DNA of 64,000 bases. It comes from UBA2334 sp964396895 (GTDB lineage Bacteria > Pseudomonadota > Gammaproteobacteria > Burkholderiales > Burkholderiaceae_C). The DNA is taken from positions 1-64,000 of the forward strand of contig CAYNGJ010000012.1 of NCBI GenBank assembly GCA_964396895.1. The letters are read 5' to 3'. Shown here piece after piece: positions 35,906-45,171 of this stretch. Position numbers and translations under genes: made by a program. Under the pieces are notes generated by a model. The model saw only the letters and a list, made by a program, of their open reading frames with translations. It had not been told where the DNA came from and made no database searches. How positions within the stretch are numbered: the stretch's first letter is position 1; every line of letters starts with the position of its first letter.

Positions 35906-38017
35906 TCATTCCGGACTGCCTGACTTCTTGATGGTGAAAGACTCCACCTCACCCAAATCAGAGAAATCAAAATCCACGGTTTGAGTTTTGGCAACCGCCG
36001 TTTCCCGAGTCTCAGGGTCAGTCGACACATCCAGTTCCTCGATCAAACCCTGTTCATGAGAGGATGAACGCTCTGAGCTGACCGCGTCCGACAGATCTGT
36101 CACTGTCTGCATTTCCTGCTCCAAAGCAGGATCGACACCAAAGCCAGAACTGAGGTCGATGTCGAGATCAGACACCACCGGAGGTAGGAAGGATTCCGGC
36201 AGAGATTCTGGCAATTCATCAGGGGCAGTCGACTCAAATCCCACATGGACAGTCAGCTCATTTCCGTTAGCCCCCCCCCCTGAGGTGGACATACCCACAA
36301 CAGGCGGCAAAGGCGGTCCATTTCCCTCCTCATTCCACGCAATAACCTCGCGAGCAATCCCGTACAGAAGGAGCAACTCCCGGTAAGCCTCCAAGTCGAA
36401 CACTTCAACAGGGGTATCAATGTCATGGCGAAAAATCGAACGCTCAATGACCTGCAGCACTCCGCGTTTGGGCCACTCTGCTTGTATGCGACCAAGGGCG
36501 GTCTCATAGCGCTCCAATCCTCTGCGAGAGTGAGAGTAATGGTCAAACTCCGGCGCTCCACCATTGAAATGCGCGTTGAATGATTGCCTCAGACGCTCGT
36601 AATCCGCCTTTCGCCCCAGTTCGTGGTAGAGCTTGAGAAGGTCCAAATAGGCAAGGGGACTGGGTTCATGGCTGTCGGCGATGTGGTTGACCAGCACGTC
36701 AACAGCTTGATCAGCCTGGCCCAATGAGATGAAAAATTCCACCTGCTGCTGCAGATCAAAGAGCTCCTCTGTCGCCACTGACCGTGCGCCATCCATCAAT
36801 GTGCTGGGCAAAAAATCTGATCCGCCGTGCAAACGACTTCGGTCTCCCGCCGCCCAGCCACTGACCCCGGGCTCGCTGGGGCGAAAAGCGCCGGACGGAA
36901 AGAGCGTATCCACGTCGATGTCAATGGGAGCCGCCTGCCCCCTGACCACTGCGGCAGCAGTGGATGCCCCCACAGTTCCACCCGCCAGATGTTCAGAATT
37001 CGACACTCCACGCGTCCACCAAGGCCCTGACTGGCCGTCTGTGACCAGCCGACGCCTCCACCAAATCCACGTCAGTCCACCCAACGCACCGAACAGGCCA
37101 GCAAACAATCCCAGCACCAACGGCTGGGTCAGTCGACCTTCCTCCACTTCGGCCAATTGCGCGCGTACCGCCAGTTCAGCGGATTGGGAGGATGCGAGTT
37201 GGTTGCGCAGCTGCGCCGCCTCGGATTCTGAAAGCGCGCCTCTGGCCATTTGAGCAGCAACGTCCTCAGCGGGGCTGCTGAGTGCACGCCACAAGGCCCT
37301 TGCGGCTTCACGCTTGGTTTGAAGCTCAGGAGACGCGTCTTCAACCACCGTACCCGAAAAGGAATCCAGGGACATCCGCAACGTCGGAGCAGCCGCGCCC
37401 TCGGCAGCCACCAAGGCCAGTGGATCCAAAGTCAAGCGGGAACCAAGGGTCGATGGAGAGTGGGTGTTCTTCACCTCTGACGCGGAGTGAGCACCCATCT
37501 GGTCCTGAGAAGATGGTTTCCGCTTGGGGGGCCGTTCAACCGGTGAGTTGACGTTAGCCCTTGTGGGGTCGGTGGCTGCTGCCACGCGGCTTTCCGTCAA
37601 TCTGACAATTGCCGCCTTGGCCACCGGCGCTTCTGGTGCGGGGGAAAAGGCAACAGAGGCAGGGTCGGCCAGCAGGACATAGCTTCGAGACAAAGGAGCT
37701 GAACAGCCCACACTCAGATCGACCATCACGAACGGCTCATTCACCGCCAATGTGGCCCCGACACGAAGGACCGACCCATCGCCACCGGAGGCAGATGCAT
37801 TGCTCAACACCAAGTTGACGCTAACGTCCCGTGCTGCCACGGGCAAATCGCCGTAATGCACGCGGGCCGTAGCGCACAGACCTCCCCCTAACTCATCGGA
37901 CGCAAGCTGAACAGGGACACGCAGATCCAACGGCCGCCCAATGACTGCACGCCCCTGTATCGACCCCAACGAAAGCGCAGAACTGCTCGCCGAAGCAACC
38001 ATCAACACAACGCCCAT
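35906..38017 (-). CDS. FimV-like protein (pilus/polarity)
   Basis: The 703-residue protein starts with a short signal peptide (MGVVLMVASASSSALSLG) and the FimV N-terminal ALSLGSIQGRAVIGRPLDL segment. A coiled coil (about 225-290), one transmembrane helix (about 300-320), a TPR-like region (EELFDLQQQVEFFISLGQADQAV) and an acidic C-terminus (DFDFSDLGEVESF) follow. In relatives FimV organises type IV pili and polar proteins. Start could be upstream GTG 38032. A ten-G tract (residues 580-583) makes the last 120 residues prone to frameshift. Confidence 0.82.
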   Translation of the reverse strand: MGVVLMVASASSSALSLGSIQGRAVIGRPLDLRVPVQLASDELGGGLCATARVHYGDLPVAARDVSVNLVLSNASASGGDGSVLRVGATLAVNEPFVMVDLSVGCSAPLSRSYVLLADPASVAFSPAPEAPVAKAAIVRLTESRVAAATDPTRANVNSPVERPPKRKPSSQDQMGAHSASEVKNTHSPSTLGSRLTLDPLALVAAEGAAAPTLRMSLDSFSGTVVEDASPELQTKREAARALWRALSSPAEDVAAQMARGALSESEAAQLRNQLASSQSAELAVRAQLAEVEEGRLTQPLVLGLFAGLFGALGGLTWIWWRRRLVTDGQSGPWWTRGVSNSEHLAGGTVGASTAAAVVRGQAAPIDIDVDTLFPSGAFRPSEPGVSGWAAGDRSRLHGGSDFLPSTLMDGARSVATEELFDLQQQVEFFISLGQADQAVDVLVNHIADSHEPSPLAYLDLLKLYHELGRKADYERLRQSFNAHFNGGAPEFDHYSHSRRGLERYETALGRIQAEWPKRGVLQVIERSIFRHDIDTPVEVFDLEAYRELLLLYGIAREVIAWNEEGNGPPLPPVVGMSTSGGGANGNELTVHVGFESTAPDELPESLPESFLPPVVSDLDIDLSSGFGVDPALEQEMQTVTDLSDAVSSERSSSHEQGLIEELDVSTDPETRETAVAKTQTVDFDFSDLGEVESFTIKKSGSPE
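36271..36280 (-). repeat. G10 homopolymer in FimV-like gene
   Basis: Ten consecutive G residues on the coding strand read TCA GGG GGG GGG GCT. Loss of one G gives a stop (TGA) at 36253-36255 after five sense codons; gain of one gives TAA right after the tract. Either truncates the protein near residue 583 of 703. Homopolymers this long are typical slippage sites. Confidence 0.9.
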
Positions 38018-38173
38018 TGAAGTCTGACGCACCGTACACCCCTGCCTTGATAAATTTCCGCCATTCTGGCACAGATGGCATAGTTCTTTCTTTTGCAGCA
38101 AGCACACATAAAATCCATCTTCCAGAAAATTGACGGATTGGTCAGTTTTCGGTTGGCGTCAACATGCCAACAA

Positions 38174-38389
38174 GGGGTTTGCAGTGTGAGCGATTTGGAC
38201 ACTGCCGTGAAATTGGGGCTGGGACACCCCATGGGTCCACTTGCACTGGGCGATCATCTCGGACCTGGCAACCTGCTGGAAGTTCTGTTTAATCTGCAAA
38301 CCGTTTACGGCGACATGCGCTATCGACCTACGCCGTGGCTTCGTAGGCAGGGAGCACTTGGACTCAGCCTCAGACAAGCGAAAATTTGA
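38174..38389 (+). pseudogene. Remnant of 3-hydroxyacyl-CoA dehydrogenase C-terminal domain
   Basis: The frame encodes VSDLDTAVKLGLGHPMGPLALGD and later YGDMRYRPTPWLRR, the characteristic C-terminal dimerisation domain of 3-hydroxyacyl-CoA dehydrogenase. The N-terminal NAD domain is absent and the end drifts (LSLRQAKI then stop; DFY continues in another frame), so a frameshift is likely. It is a decayed fragment about 70 residues long, lying just before the lower-GC accessory block that also encodes acyl-CoA chemistry. Confidence 0.7.
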
Positions 38390-38480
38390 TTTCTATCAAG
38401 GCAACAAACTCTCTTGAACCCGGGTGAGTGGGTCCCGGTTGCGACAACTCTTCATATTTCAGTCACTGAAAGGACAGCAC

Positions 38481-39200
38481 ATGGACGAACCCATTCTGAC
38501 AATGGAGGAAAGAGAGGCCATCAACTCTGGTCGGTGGTTTTCCAGTTTATCCCCCTCATTGAGACACGACATTCTTCGATGCGCGTACGTCAAACGATAC
38601 AAAGACAACGACCTGATCACGGCTCGCGGCGACCCGGCAGCAGAATGGACTGCCGTGGCCAAGGGAGCGATGCGTGTCAGCTCCACATCCCTGTCAGGAA
38701 AGCAAATCACACTGACGTACGTCGAACCTGGGGTATGGGTTGGGGATGTCGCCATGTTCGACGGGGATCAACGCACCCACGACGGGTATGCACATGGCCC
38801 AACGACATTGTTGTGCGTTGCACGCGTCGATTTTCAAAAAATCCTGTCGGTGCACGTGGAACTCTACGAAGCACTGTTGCGCTTGCAAGCCAGACGGGTG
38901 CGAACCCTGTTTGGCTTGGTGGAAGACCTGAACACATTGCCTTTGCGCGCCCGCTTGGCCAAGCAACTGCTTCATTTGGTTCGCAGCTACGGCATTCCCT
39001 GCTTGGCCAACGGAAACGAAACCCGCATAGGACTGCAACTTGCGCAGGAAGAGTTGGCACAACTGCTTGGCGCGTCCCGGCAGCGGGTCAATCAAGAACT
39101 CAAATCCATGGAAAGGGAAGAGATCATCCGTATTGAACCGGGTGGACTGGTCATTCGGGACCGTGGGGCTTTGCTCCGCATATCCGAAATCGACAACTAA
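38481..39200 (+). CDS. Crp/Fnr-family transcriptional regulator
   Basis: The 239-residue protein has an N-terminal cyclic-nucleotide-like beta roll (residues about 20-135, with GVWVGDVAMFDG) and a C-terminal winged helix (LAQEELAQLLGASRQRVNQELKSME). It lacks the Cys pattern of FNR, and the phosphate cassette lacks a clear Arg-Ser pair, so its ligand is unknown. ATG 38481 has AAGGA upstream. The phosphotransferase and acyl-CoA dehydrogenase genes follow, suggesting it controls them. Confidence 0.9.
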   Translation: MDEPILTMEEREAINSGRWFSSLSPSLRHDILRCAYVKRYKDNDLITARGDPAAEWTAVAKGAMRVSSTSLSGKQITLTYVEPGVWVGDVAMFDGDQRTHDGYAHGPTTLLCVARVDFQKILSVHVELYEALLRLQARRVRTLFGLVEDLNTLPLRARLAKQLLHLVRSYGIPCLANGNETRIGLQLAQEELAQLLGASRQRVNQELKSMEREEIIRIEPGGLVIRDRGALLRISEIDN

Positions 39201-39274
39201 CCGCCTGAGGTGCCCATGTGATTTCGTCAACCCGGGTGCTTCAGGCCATTACAAACTCAGAGGCAACAGATCAC

Positions 39275-40354
39275 ATGCAAGATGCGCTTGATGACACCCA
39301 CGAAGTCAGCAAAAACCACCAAATCGACATTCATAGACTGGAAAATTGGCTGCAAACACACGTTTCGGATTTTCAAGGACCAATGACATTGTCGATGTTC
39401 AAAGGTGGGCAATCCAATCCGACGTACAAAATCCACACCGCCCGATGCGCATACGTGATGCGATCAAAACCAGGACCTGCAGCCAAGCTACTGCCATCGG
39501 CACACGCGATTGAGCGCGAATACCGTGTTATGTCGGCTCTCCGTGGTTCCCAGGTTCCCGTGGCGGGGATGCTGGCCCTTTGCGAAGATGAGTCCGTCAT
39601 AGGTCGAGCATTTTACATCATGGAATTCATTCCTGGCCGAGTACTATGGGACCAAGCATTGCCGAATATGCCGACGGATCAACGGCAAAGCATCTACTGG
39701 GAGATGAACCGCGTACTTTCGGAATTACATTGTTTAAATCCAGAAGAAATCGGACTATCTGACTTTGGAAAACCAGGGAATTATTTTGAACGCCAGATTT
39801 CTCGCTGGAGCAAGCAGTATTCCTCGTCAATTACAGAACCCATACCTGAAATGGACTGGTTGATGAAGTGGCTACCCGACAACATCCCGACCAGTGCCCG
39901 CAGCAACGCTCCGAACAGGATTGTTCATGGCGATTTTCGCATGGACAACGTTATGTTTCACCCCACAGAATCACGCGCACTCGCCGTACTCGACTGGGAA
40001 TTATCAACCTTGGGACATCCGCTGGCCGACTTCAGCTACCACTGCATGTCGTGGCACATACCGCCAGGGACGTTCCGTGGCATCGCTGGGCTTGACCTGA
40101 ACAAGCTTGGCATACCCAGCGAGGAAAAGTACATCGCAGTCTACTGTGAGCGCACAGGGATCATTACACCAGAAGCCCTGCGACCTGATTGGAATTTTTA
40201 CCTCGCCTACAACATGTTCAGACTCGCAGCCATATTGCAGGGCATAGGGAAGCGAATACAAACAGGGACAGCCTCCAACTCTCAAGCAGTTCTGTCTGCT
40301 GCAGGAGCCAAGCCCATGGCCGAAATTGCTTGGCAATTGGCAAAGCGCAGCTGA
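39275..40354 (+). CDS. Aminoglycoside-phosphotransferase-fold kinase, ACAD10/LvaA-like
   Basis: The 359-residue protein has the APH-type kinase features: GGQSNPTYKI lid, Brenner motif HGDFRMDN and metal-binding DWE in VLDWELSTLGHPLADF. Its family (ACAD10/11 N-terminal kinase, LvaA) phosphorylates the 4-hydroxyl of hydroxyacyl-CoA in the levulinate pathway. The acyl-CoA dehydrogenase gene follows, a typical pairing. Start may be GTG 39218 or ATG 39275; the region is notably less GC-rich than its surroundings. Confidence 0.86.
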   Translation: MQDALDDTHEVSKNHQIDIHRLENWLQTHVSDFQGPMTLSMFKGGQSNPTYKIHTARCAYVMRSKPGPAAKLLPSAHAIEREYRVMSALRGSQVPVAGMLALCEDESVIGRAFYIMEFIPGRVLWDQALPNMPTDQRQSIYWEMNRVLSELHCLNPEEIGLSDFGKPGNYFERQISRWSKQYSSSITEPIPEMDWLMKWLPDNIPTSARSNAPNRIVHGDFRMDNVMFHPTESRALAVLDWELSTLGHPLADFSYHCMSWHIPPGTFRGIAGLDLNKLGIPSEEKYIAVYCERTGIITPEALRPDWNFYLAYNMFRLAAILQGIGKRIQTGTASNSQAVLSAAGAKPMAEIAWQLAKRS

Positions 40355-40422
40355 TAACTCCTGCATTGAACATTACCAAATATATTCCCACTTTCAATAA
40401 CATTAACCCACAAGGAAACGAA

Positions 40423-41682
40423 ATGAATTTTGATTACACGCCAAAAGTCAAAAAAATGCAATCCAAACTATTGGATTTTATGGATGAACACATCTACCCG
40501 AATGAAGAAAATTTCTTCTTGGAAATTGCCAAAAACAGAGGCGATGGCAATGCGTGGATTCCCACACGATTGATAGAGCAGCTCAAACCCGTGGCACAAG
40601 CTGCAGGTTTGTGGAATTTATTCTTACCGATGTCCGCCCGCGCCCCAGAAGGCCTGACTAATCTAGAGTACGCACCACTGTGTGAGATCATGGGACGGGT
40701 ACCCTTCGCTGCTGAAGTGTTCAATTGTTCGGCGCCCGATACCGGCAACATGGAAACCATTGAGCGCTACGGCACAGAGGAACAAAAAGACACATGGCTG
40801 ATGCCTCTACTCAAGGGTGAAATCCGGTCTGCTTTTTTAATGACTGAGCCTGAAGTTGCGTCTTCGGATGCGACGAATGTTCAATGCCGAATTGAGCGCG
40901 ATGGTGATGAGTATGTGATCAACGGGCGCAAGTGGTGGTCTTCCGGTGCTGGCGATCCACGTTGCGCAATTTATGTCGTCATGGGGAAGAGCAACCCTGA
41001 CGCAGGACGGCATCAGCAGCAATCCATGATCCTCGTTCCCGCCAATGCCAGTGGCGTAGAAGTGATTCGGCCGTTGTCAGTGTTCGGCTACGACGATGCG
41101 CCTCATGGCCACATGGAGGTTAAGCTGACCAATGTGCGCGTGCCTCTTAGCAACCTGCTACTGGGTGAGGGACGGGGATTCGAAATTGCCCAGGGCAGGT
41201 TAGGTCCTGGACGAATTCACCACTGCATGCGCTCAATAGGAGCAGCGGAACGCGCGCTGGAGTTGATGTGTAAGCGACTCAACACCAGGGTGGCGTTTGG
41301 CAAACCCATCTCAACCCAGTCCGTCTGGCACGAACGAATTGCAGAAGCCCGATGCTTGATCGATCAGGCCAGATTGCTTACGCTCAAAGCTGCTTACATG
41401 ATGGACACCGTCGGCAACAAAGTGGCTCGCACTGAGATCGCGATGATCAAAGTGGTGGCACCCACCATGGCGACCAAGGTGATTGATTGGGCGATACAGG
41501 CCCATGGCGGAGCTGGCGTGTGCGATGACTTCCCGCTTGCTTATGCCTATGCCAGCCAAAGAACGCTGCGATTGGCTGATGGCCCCGACGAGGTACATCG
41601 CATGGCCATTGCAAAGCTTGAACTGGCCAAACACATGCTCATGAGCAACGTGGTCGATACGCCAATAACCAGGGGTTGCTAA
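40423..41682 (+). CDS. Acyl-CoA dehydrogenase family protein
   Basis: The 419-residue flavoprotein has the ACAD signature FLMTEPEVASSDATN near residue 140 and the C-terminal QAHGGAGVCDDFPLAY. By analogy with LvaC and ACAD11 it could eliminate phosphate from 4-phosphoacyl-CoA to give an enoyl-CoA; otherwise it is an ordinary dehydrogenase. ATG 40423 has AAGGAAA upstream. It follows the phosphotransferase by about 70 bases and ends just before a terminator and tRNA-Pro. Confidence 0.92.
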   Translation: MNFDYTPKVKKMQSKLLDFMDEHIYPNEENFFLEIAKNRGDGNAWIPTRLIEQLKPVAQAAGLWNLFLPMSARAPEGLTNLEYAPLCEIMGRVPFAAEVFNCSAPDTGNMETIERYGTEEQKDTWLMPLLKGEIRSAFLMTEPEVASSDATNVQCRIERDGDEYVINGRKWWSSGAGDPRCAIYVVMGKSNPDAGRHQQQSMILVPANASGVEVIRPLSVFGYDDAPHGHMEVKLTNVRVPLSNLLLGEGRGFEIAQGRLGPGRIHHCMRSIGAAERALELMCKRLNTRVAFGKPISTQSVWHERIAEARCLIDQARLLTLKAAYMMDTVGNKVARTEIAMIKVVAPTMATKVIDWAIQAHGGAGVCDDFPLAYAYASQRTLRLADGPDEVHRMAIAKLELAKHMLMSNVVDTPITRGC

Positions 41683-41688
41683 ATGCAA

Positions 41689-41722
41689 AAGCGGGAATCA
41701 GCTTCAAAACTGATTCCCGCTT
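41689..41722 (+). terminator. Terminator between acyl-CoA dehydrogenase gene and tRNA-Pro
   Basis: A perfect 13-bp stem AAGCGGGAATCAG/CTGATTCCCGCTT with an 8-base loop is followed by TTAAAC. It ends the upstream gene and the convergent tRNA-Pro transcript. Confidence 0.82.
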
Positions 41723-41733
41723 AAACTGCTCAT

Positions 41734-41810
41734 TGGTCGGTGTGAAAGGATTCGAACCTTCGACCCCTTGCACCCCATGCAAGTGCGCTACCAGGCTGCG
41801 CCACACACCG
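41734..41810 (-). tRNA. tRNA-Pro (GGG)
   Basis: A complete 77-base cloverleaf on the minus strand: acceptor CGGTGTG pairing with CACACCG, D-arm with AGCCTGGTAGC, anticodon stem CTTGC/GCAAG with loop ATGGGGT (anticodon GGG), T-loop TTCGAAT and encoded CCA. It sits downstream of merR, its usual place in Burkholderiales. Confidence 0.97.
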
Positions 41811-41849
41811 TCACGCCTCGAATTATAGCGCCTTTTCTTCAAACTCAGA

Positions 41850-42272
41850 CTAAACGCCAAGAATTTTCTGAATATCCAGCAGCTCTTGTTGAAACTCCGT
41901 CCAGCTAAGGGGGAGTTGTTGATCGGACGTCACCTCAGATGGCGTGGCAGCTAAGGTCACCTCTGCGGACTGCATGGCCCTAAGGTGCTGGACACTGGCA
42001 GAGTCATTATCCGAATGCGCAGACTCCTGCAGTTTGTTTCGCGCACCGCTGATGGTAAACCCCTGCTCGTACAGTAGGTCACGAATGCGGCGAATCATCA
42101 GTACCTCATGGTGCTGGTAGTACCGCCGGTTTCCCCTTCGCTTCATGGGTCGAAGCTGAGCAAATTCTTGCTCCCAATACCGCAACACATGCGGCTTCAC
42201 ACCACACAGATCAGCCACTTCACCAATCGTGAAGTAGCGTTTTGCTGGAATCAGGGGCAGGAACGGTTCCAC
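41850..42272 (-). CDS. MerR-family regulator (ihfA-adjacent type)
   Basis: The 140-residue protein has the MerR helix-turn-helix (YFTIGEVADLCGVKPHVLRYWEQEF) and QGFTISGARNKLQE, with a short, acidic C-terminus and no metal-binding Cys pair. This gene regularly follows ihfA. Its target is unknown. It lies 134 bases downstream of ihfA, a gap that looks empty. Confidence 0.93.
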   Translation of the reverse strand: MEPFLPLIPAKRYFTIGEVADLCGVKPHVLRYWEQEFAQLRPMKRRGNRRYYQHHEVLMIRRIRDLLYEQGFTISGARNKLQESAHSDNDSASVQHLRAMQSAEVTLAATPSEVTSDQQLPLSWTEFQQELLDIQKILGV

Positions 42273-42406
42273 ATTAAAACCAATCTGTACCCTTCACACT
42301 GGGCAACGAAACCAAATCAACGTCGGACGAATGGAAACAGTTTCAGACACTGACAGCATTCAAAGACGACACAAGCACCCGGGGCGCCAGCACAAACTGC
42401 GGTCCT

Positions 42407-42727
42407 TCATGTCACTGTGCACTGAACAAGCTCCTTCAGTTTTGGACTGGCATGGAACGTGACAACACGCCGTGACTCAATCGCAACCGGTTGGCCTGTA
42501 CGCGGGTTTCGACCGGGTCGGGACGCCTTGGTGCGGATGTGAAAATTACCGTAACCCGAAATTTTAACGTCACGACCCGCAACAAGCTCATTCATGATGA
42601 GTTGAAAAAAACTCTCCACCATGTCTTTTGACTCGCGCTTATTGAGGCCAATATGCTCAAACAGCAAATCGGCCAACATTGCTTTTGTCAGCGCTGGGGT
42701 TTCTAAACTTTCTATCGTGAACGTCAT
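42407..42727 (-). CDS. ihfA: Integration host factor subunit alpha
   Basis: The 106-residue DNA-bending protein has LTKAMLADLLF and the beta-arm RPGRNPRTGQPV with the intercalating Pro. It pairs with IhfB to bend DNA in replication, recombination and promoter control. It follows pheT by 15 bases, so co-transcription is likely. The first 14 residues (MTFTIESLETPALT) are longer than in E. coli. Confidence 0.96.
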   Translation of the reverse strand: MTFTIESLETPALTKAMLADLLFEHIGLNKRESKDMVESFFQLIMNELVAGRDVKISGYGNFHIRTKASRPGRNPRTGQPVAIESRRVVTFHASPKLKELVQCTVT

Positions 42728-42742
42728 CTCAACCCTCTCAAC

Positions 42743-45157
42743 TCACGCACGCAACCGTGCACCAAGCGTATTCTCCAAATCTTGGAGAAGTATCGAAAGA
42801 GAATGATCGACATCCCATTCAACAGAGGCTTCCTCGGCTTGATGCAGAAACAAGCGCACAGCCATACTTTTTTCCCGCGCCTCGCCCCTTACGGTGGAAG
42901 TTGGTCGGTAAATGTCAAACAACGTGGCTCTTTTCAATCGTGTTGACGGCACTGAAGCACGAATGACCTGCATCAACTGGTCATGTGTCACGGCTTCCGG
43001 CACCCAGATGGCAATGTCCCTCTCCAAGGGTTGCTGCTTGTTGAACGGTTCAAAAGTAGGGAGCTGTCCTTCCGAAAACGCTTGAAACTCAATTTCAAAC
43101 ATGATCGGAGCCGATGACAAACCCCATGAATGCCGCAACTTTGGATGCAGTTCACCGATATGTCCAACGATGCCCCCTCCTAAAAGCACTTGCGCGCAAC
43201 GACCAGGATGAAACGCCGGGTGCTCACATGACTCAAATTCGGCCCGTTTGGGCGCCAGCAGTGACTCCACATGTCCTTTGACATCATAGAAACTGGCGTG
43301 GGATCCAGCGCCGCTCCAATGGAGAGCCTGTGAAGGACCGCAGACCAGCCCTGCCAACCGCTGGGGCTGATGAACACCGGCAACAGCAGCATCACTGTCG
43401 CACACAGAGTTGTCCCGCAGGAACACTCGGCCTATTTCGAACACCGCAACCCGATCAATCTTTCTATCCACGTTGAATTTGGCAACGTTCAGGAGCGAAC
43501 CCAACAATGTCGAGCGCATCACTCCCATGTGCTTGGCAATGGGGTTGATCAACCGAATAGGGTCCATATTCCCGGCGATTTCACTCTCCCAAGCCTCATC
43601 GACAAAACTGAAGTTGATCGTTTCTTGGTACCCCATAGAAGCCATGCGGCGTCGAGCAGAAAAAGCACTCCGCCCCTGCTCCTTGGGCAACTTTGCCAAA
43701 ACAGGGGCAAGAGGTGGGGTGTCTGGCAAGTGGTCATAACCAATCACACGCACGACTTCTTCAATCAGATCTTCTTCAATCTGTAAATCAAATCGATAGG
43801 TAGGCGGAACAACTGTCATCTCATCCGCAGCCTCTGTCACATGCAGTCCCAAACCACTGAGAGCCTTTCTGCAAATATCAGTGGAGAGTGGCATCCCTAT
43901 GACCTGCTCGGCACGCGCAACACGCAGCTTCACACTTGGCGCCACTGGCAGGTTGATGGATTGGTCATCCACCCGTCCAGCTTGGCCGCCACATATTTCC
44001 TGAATAAGACCCGTGATCCGCTCAATCGCAGCAACCGTCAAGGACGGGTCCACACCACGCTCAAACCGATGACCAGCCTCGGTGGAAAAGTTGAAGCGCC
44101 TGGAGCGCCCAGCCACGGCTTTGGGCCACCAGAACGCAGCCTCCACGTACACATGACGTGTGTCATCCGTTACCGCAGTGGCATCCCCTCCCATGATCCC
44201 AGCGAGGGATTCGACACAATGGTCATCTGCAATGACGCCCACACTGGAATCTAAAACGACCGTTTCACCGTTTAACAGCTTCAACTGTTCGCCAGCACTG
44301 GCCCAGCGAACAGTCAAATTCCCGTGCAATTTATCCAGGTCGAACATGTGGGTGGGCTGGCCCAATTCGAACATCACGTAATTGGAAATGTCCACCAAAG
44401 GACTCACCGAACGTTGCCCACAGCGCGCCAATCGCTCGACCATCCAACGAGGGGTTTTCGCCAAAGGATTGATGTTGCGAATCACCCGACCAGAAAACCG
44501 ACCGCAAAGGTCGGGAGCTACGATGCGCACGGGAAGCACAACCTCATGTACGGGAGGTACTTTGGGTATTTCAGGCTGAACCAAAGGCGCCGAGGTCAAC
44601 GCTGCCAACTCTCTTGCTACACCAAACACACTCAAGCAATGGGCCAAATTGGGGGTCAATTTGAGCGTAAAGAGGTTGTCGTCCAAATCCAAGTGAACAC
44701 GAAGATCCATGCCCACTGGGGCCGTGGCCTCCAGTTCGAGCAGGCCGCTCTGCTCATCCGCGAGTCCTAACTCTTTGGCAGAACACAACATACCTTCGCT
44801 GGGGACCCCTCGCAATTTCCCAAGCTTGATTTTAAAAGAGGCTACACGACCTTCATCGGGTAACTCTGCCCCGACTGTGGCACAAGCAACGCGCAGGCCA
44901 ACCCTCGCGTTTGGCGCACCACACACAATACCCAACGGCGACGAGTGTCCAACATCGACTGTACAAACTCTCAAGCGGTCAGCATTCGGGTGAGGCTGCA
45001 CGTCCAAAATGTGACCAACCACCACACCGCTGAATGGTGGGGCCACCGGATGCAACTCTTCAACCTCCAGCCCTGCCATTGTCAGGGTATCCGCCAATGC
45101 GGTGGTTGACAGAGATGGATTGCAGTACTGGCGCAGCCAAGATTCGGAGAATTGCAT
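42743..45157 (-). CDS. pheT: Phenylalanyl-tRNA synthetase beta subunit
   Basis: The 804-residue subunit has the N-terminal tRNA-binding domain (VVVGHILDVQPHPNADRLRV), the B3/B4 editing region, the catalytic-like core and the C-terminal anticodon-binding FDX-ACB domain (DIYRPT ... AVRLFLHQ). With PheS it charges tRNA-Phe. It starts 14 bases after pheS. Confidence 0.97.
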   Translation of the reverse strand: MQFSESWLRQYCNPSLSTTALADTLTMAGLEVEELHPVAPPFSGVVVGHILDVQPHPNADRLRVCTVDVGHSSPLGIVCGAPNARVGLRVACATVGAELPDEGRVASFKIKLGKLRGVPSEGMLCSAKELGLADEQSGLLELEATAPVGMDLRVHLDLDDNLFTLKLTPNLAHCLSVFGVARELAALTSAPLVQPEIPKVPPVHEVVLPVRIVAPDLCGRFSGRVIRNINPLAKTPRWMVERLARCGQRSVSPLVDISNYVMFELGQPTHMFDLDKLHGNLTVRWASAGEQLKLLNGETVVLDSSVGVIADDHCVESLAGIMGGDATAVTDDTRHVYVEAAFWWPKAVAGRSRRFNFSTEAGHRFERGVDPSLTVAAIERITGLIQEICGGQAGRVDDQSINLPVAPSVKLRVARAEQVIGMPLSTDICRKALSGLGLHVTEAADEMTVVPPTYRFDLQIEEDLIEEVVRVIGYDHLPDTPPLAPVLAKLPKEQGRSAFSARRRMASMGYQETINFSFVDEAWESEIAGNMDPIRLINPIAKHMGVMRSTLLGSLLNVAKFNVDRKIDRVAVFEIGRVFLRDNSVCDSDAAVAGVHQPQRLAGLVCGPSQALHWSGAGSHASFYDVKGHVESLLAPKRAEFESCEHPAFHPGRCAQVLLGGGIVGHIGELHPKLRHSWGLSSAPIMFEIEFQAFSEGQLPTFEPFNKQQPLERDIAIWVPEAVTHDQLMQVIRASVPSTRLKRATLFDIYRPTSTVRGEAREKSMAVRLFLHQAEEASVEWDVDHSLSILLQDLENTLGARLRA

Positions 45158-45171
45158 GGTAAATATTTGAT

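Noticed and set aside
41734..41810. tRNA-Pro as the attachment site for the block at 38.2-41.7 kb
   Set aside because: The tRNA is intact, and I found no second copy of its 3' end near 38 kb and no integrase.
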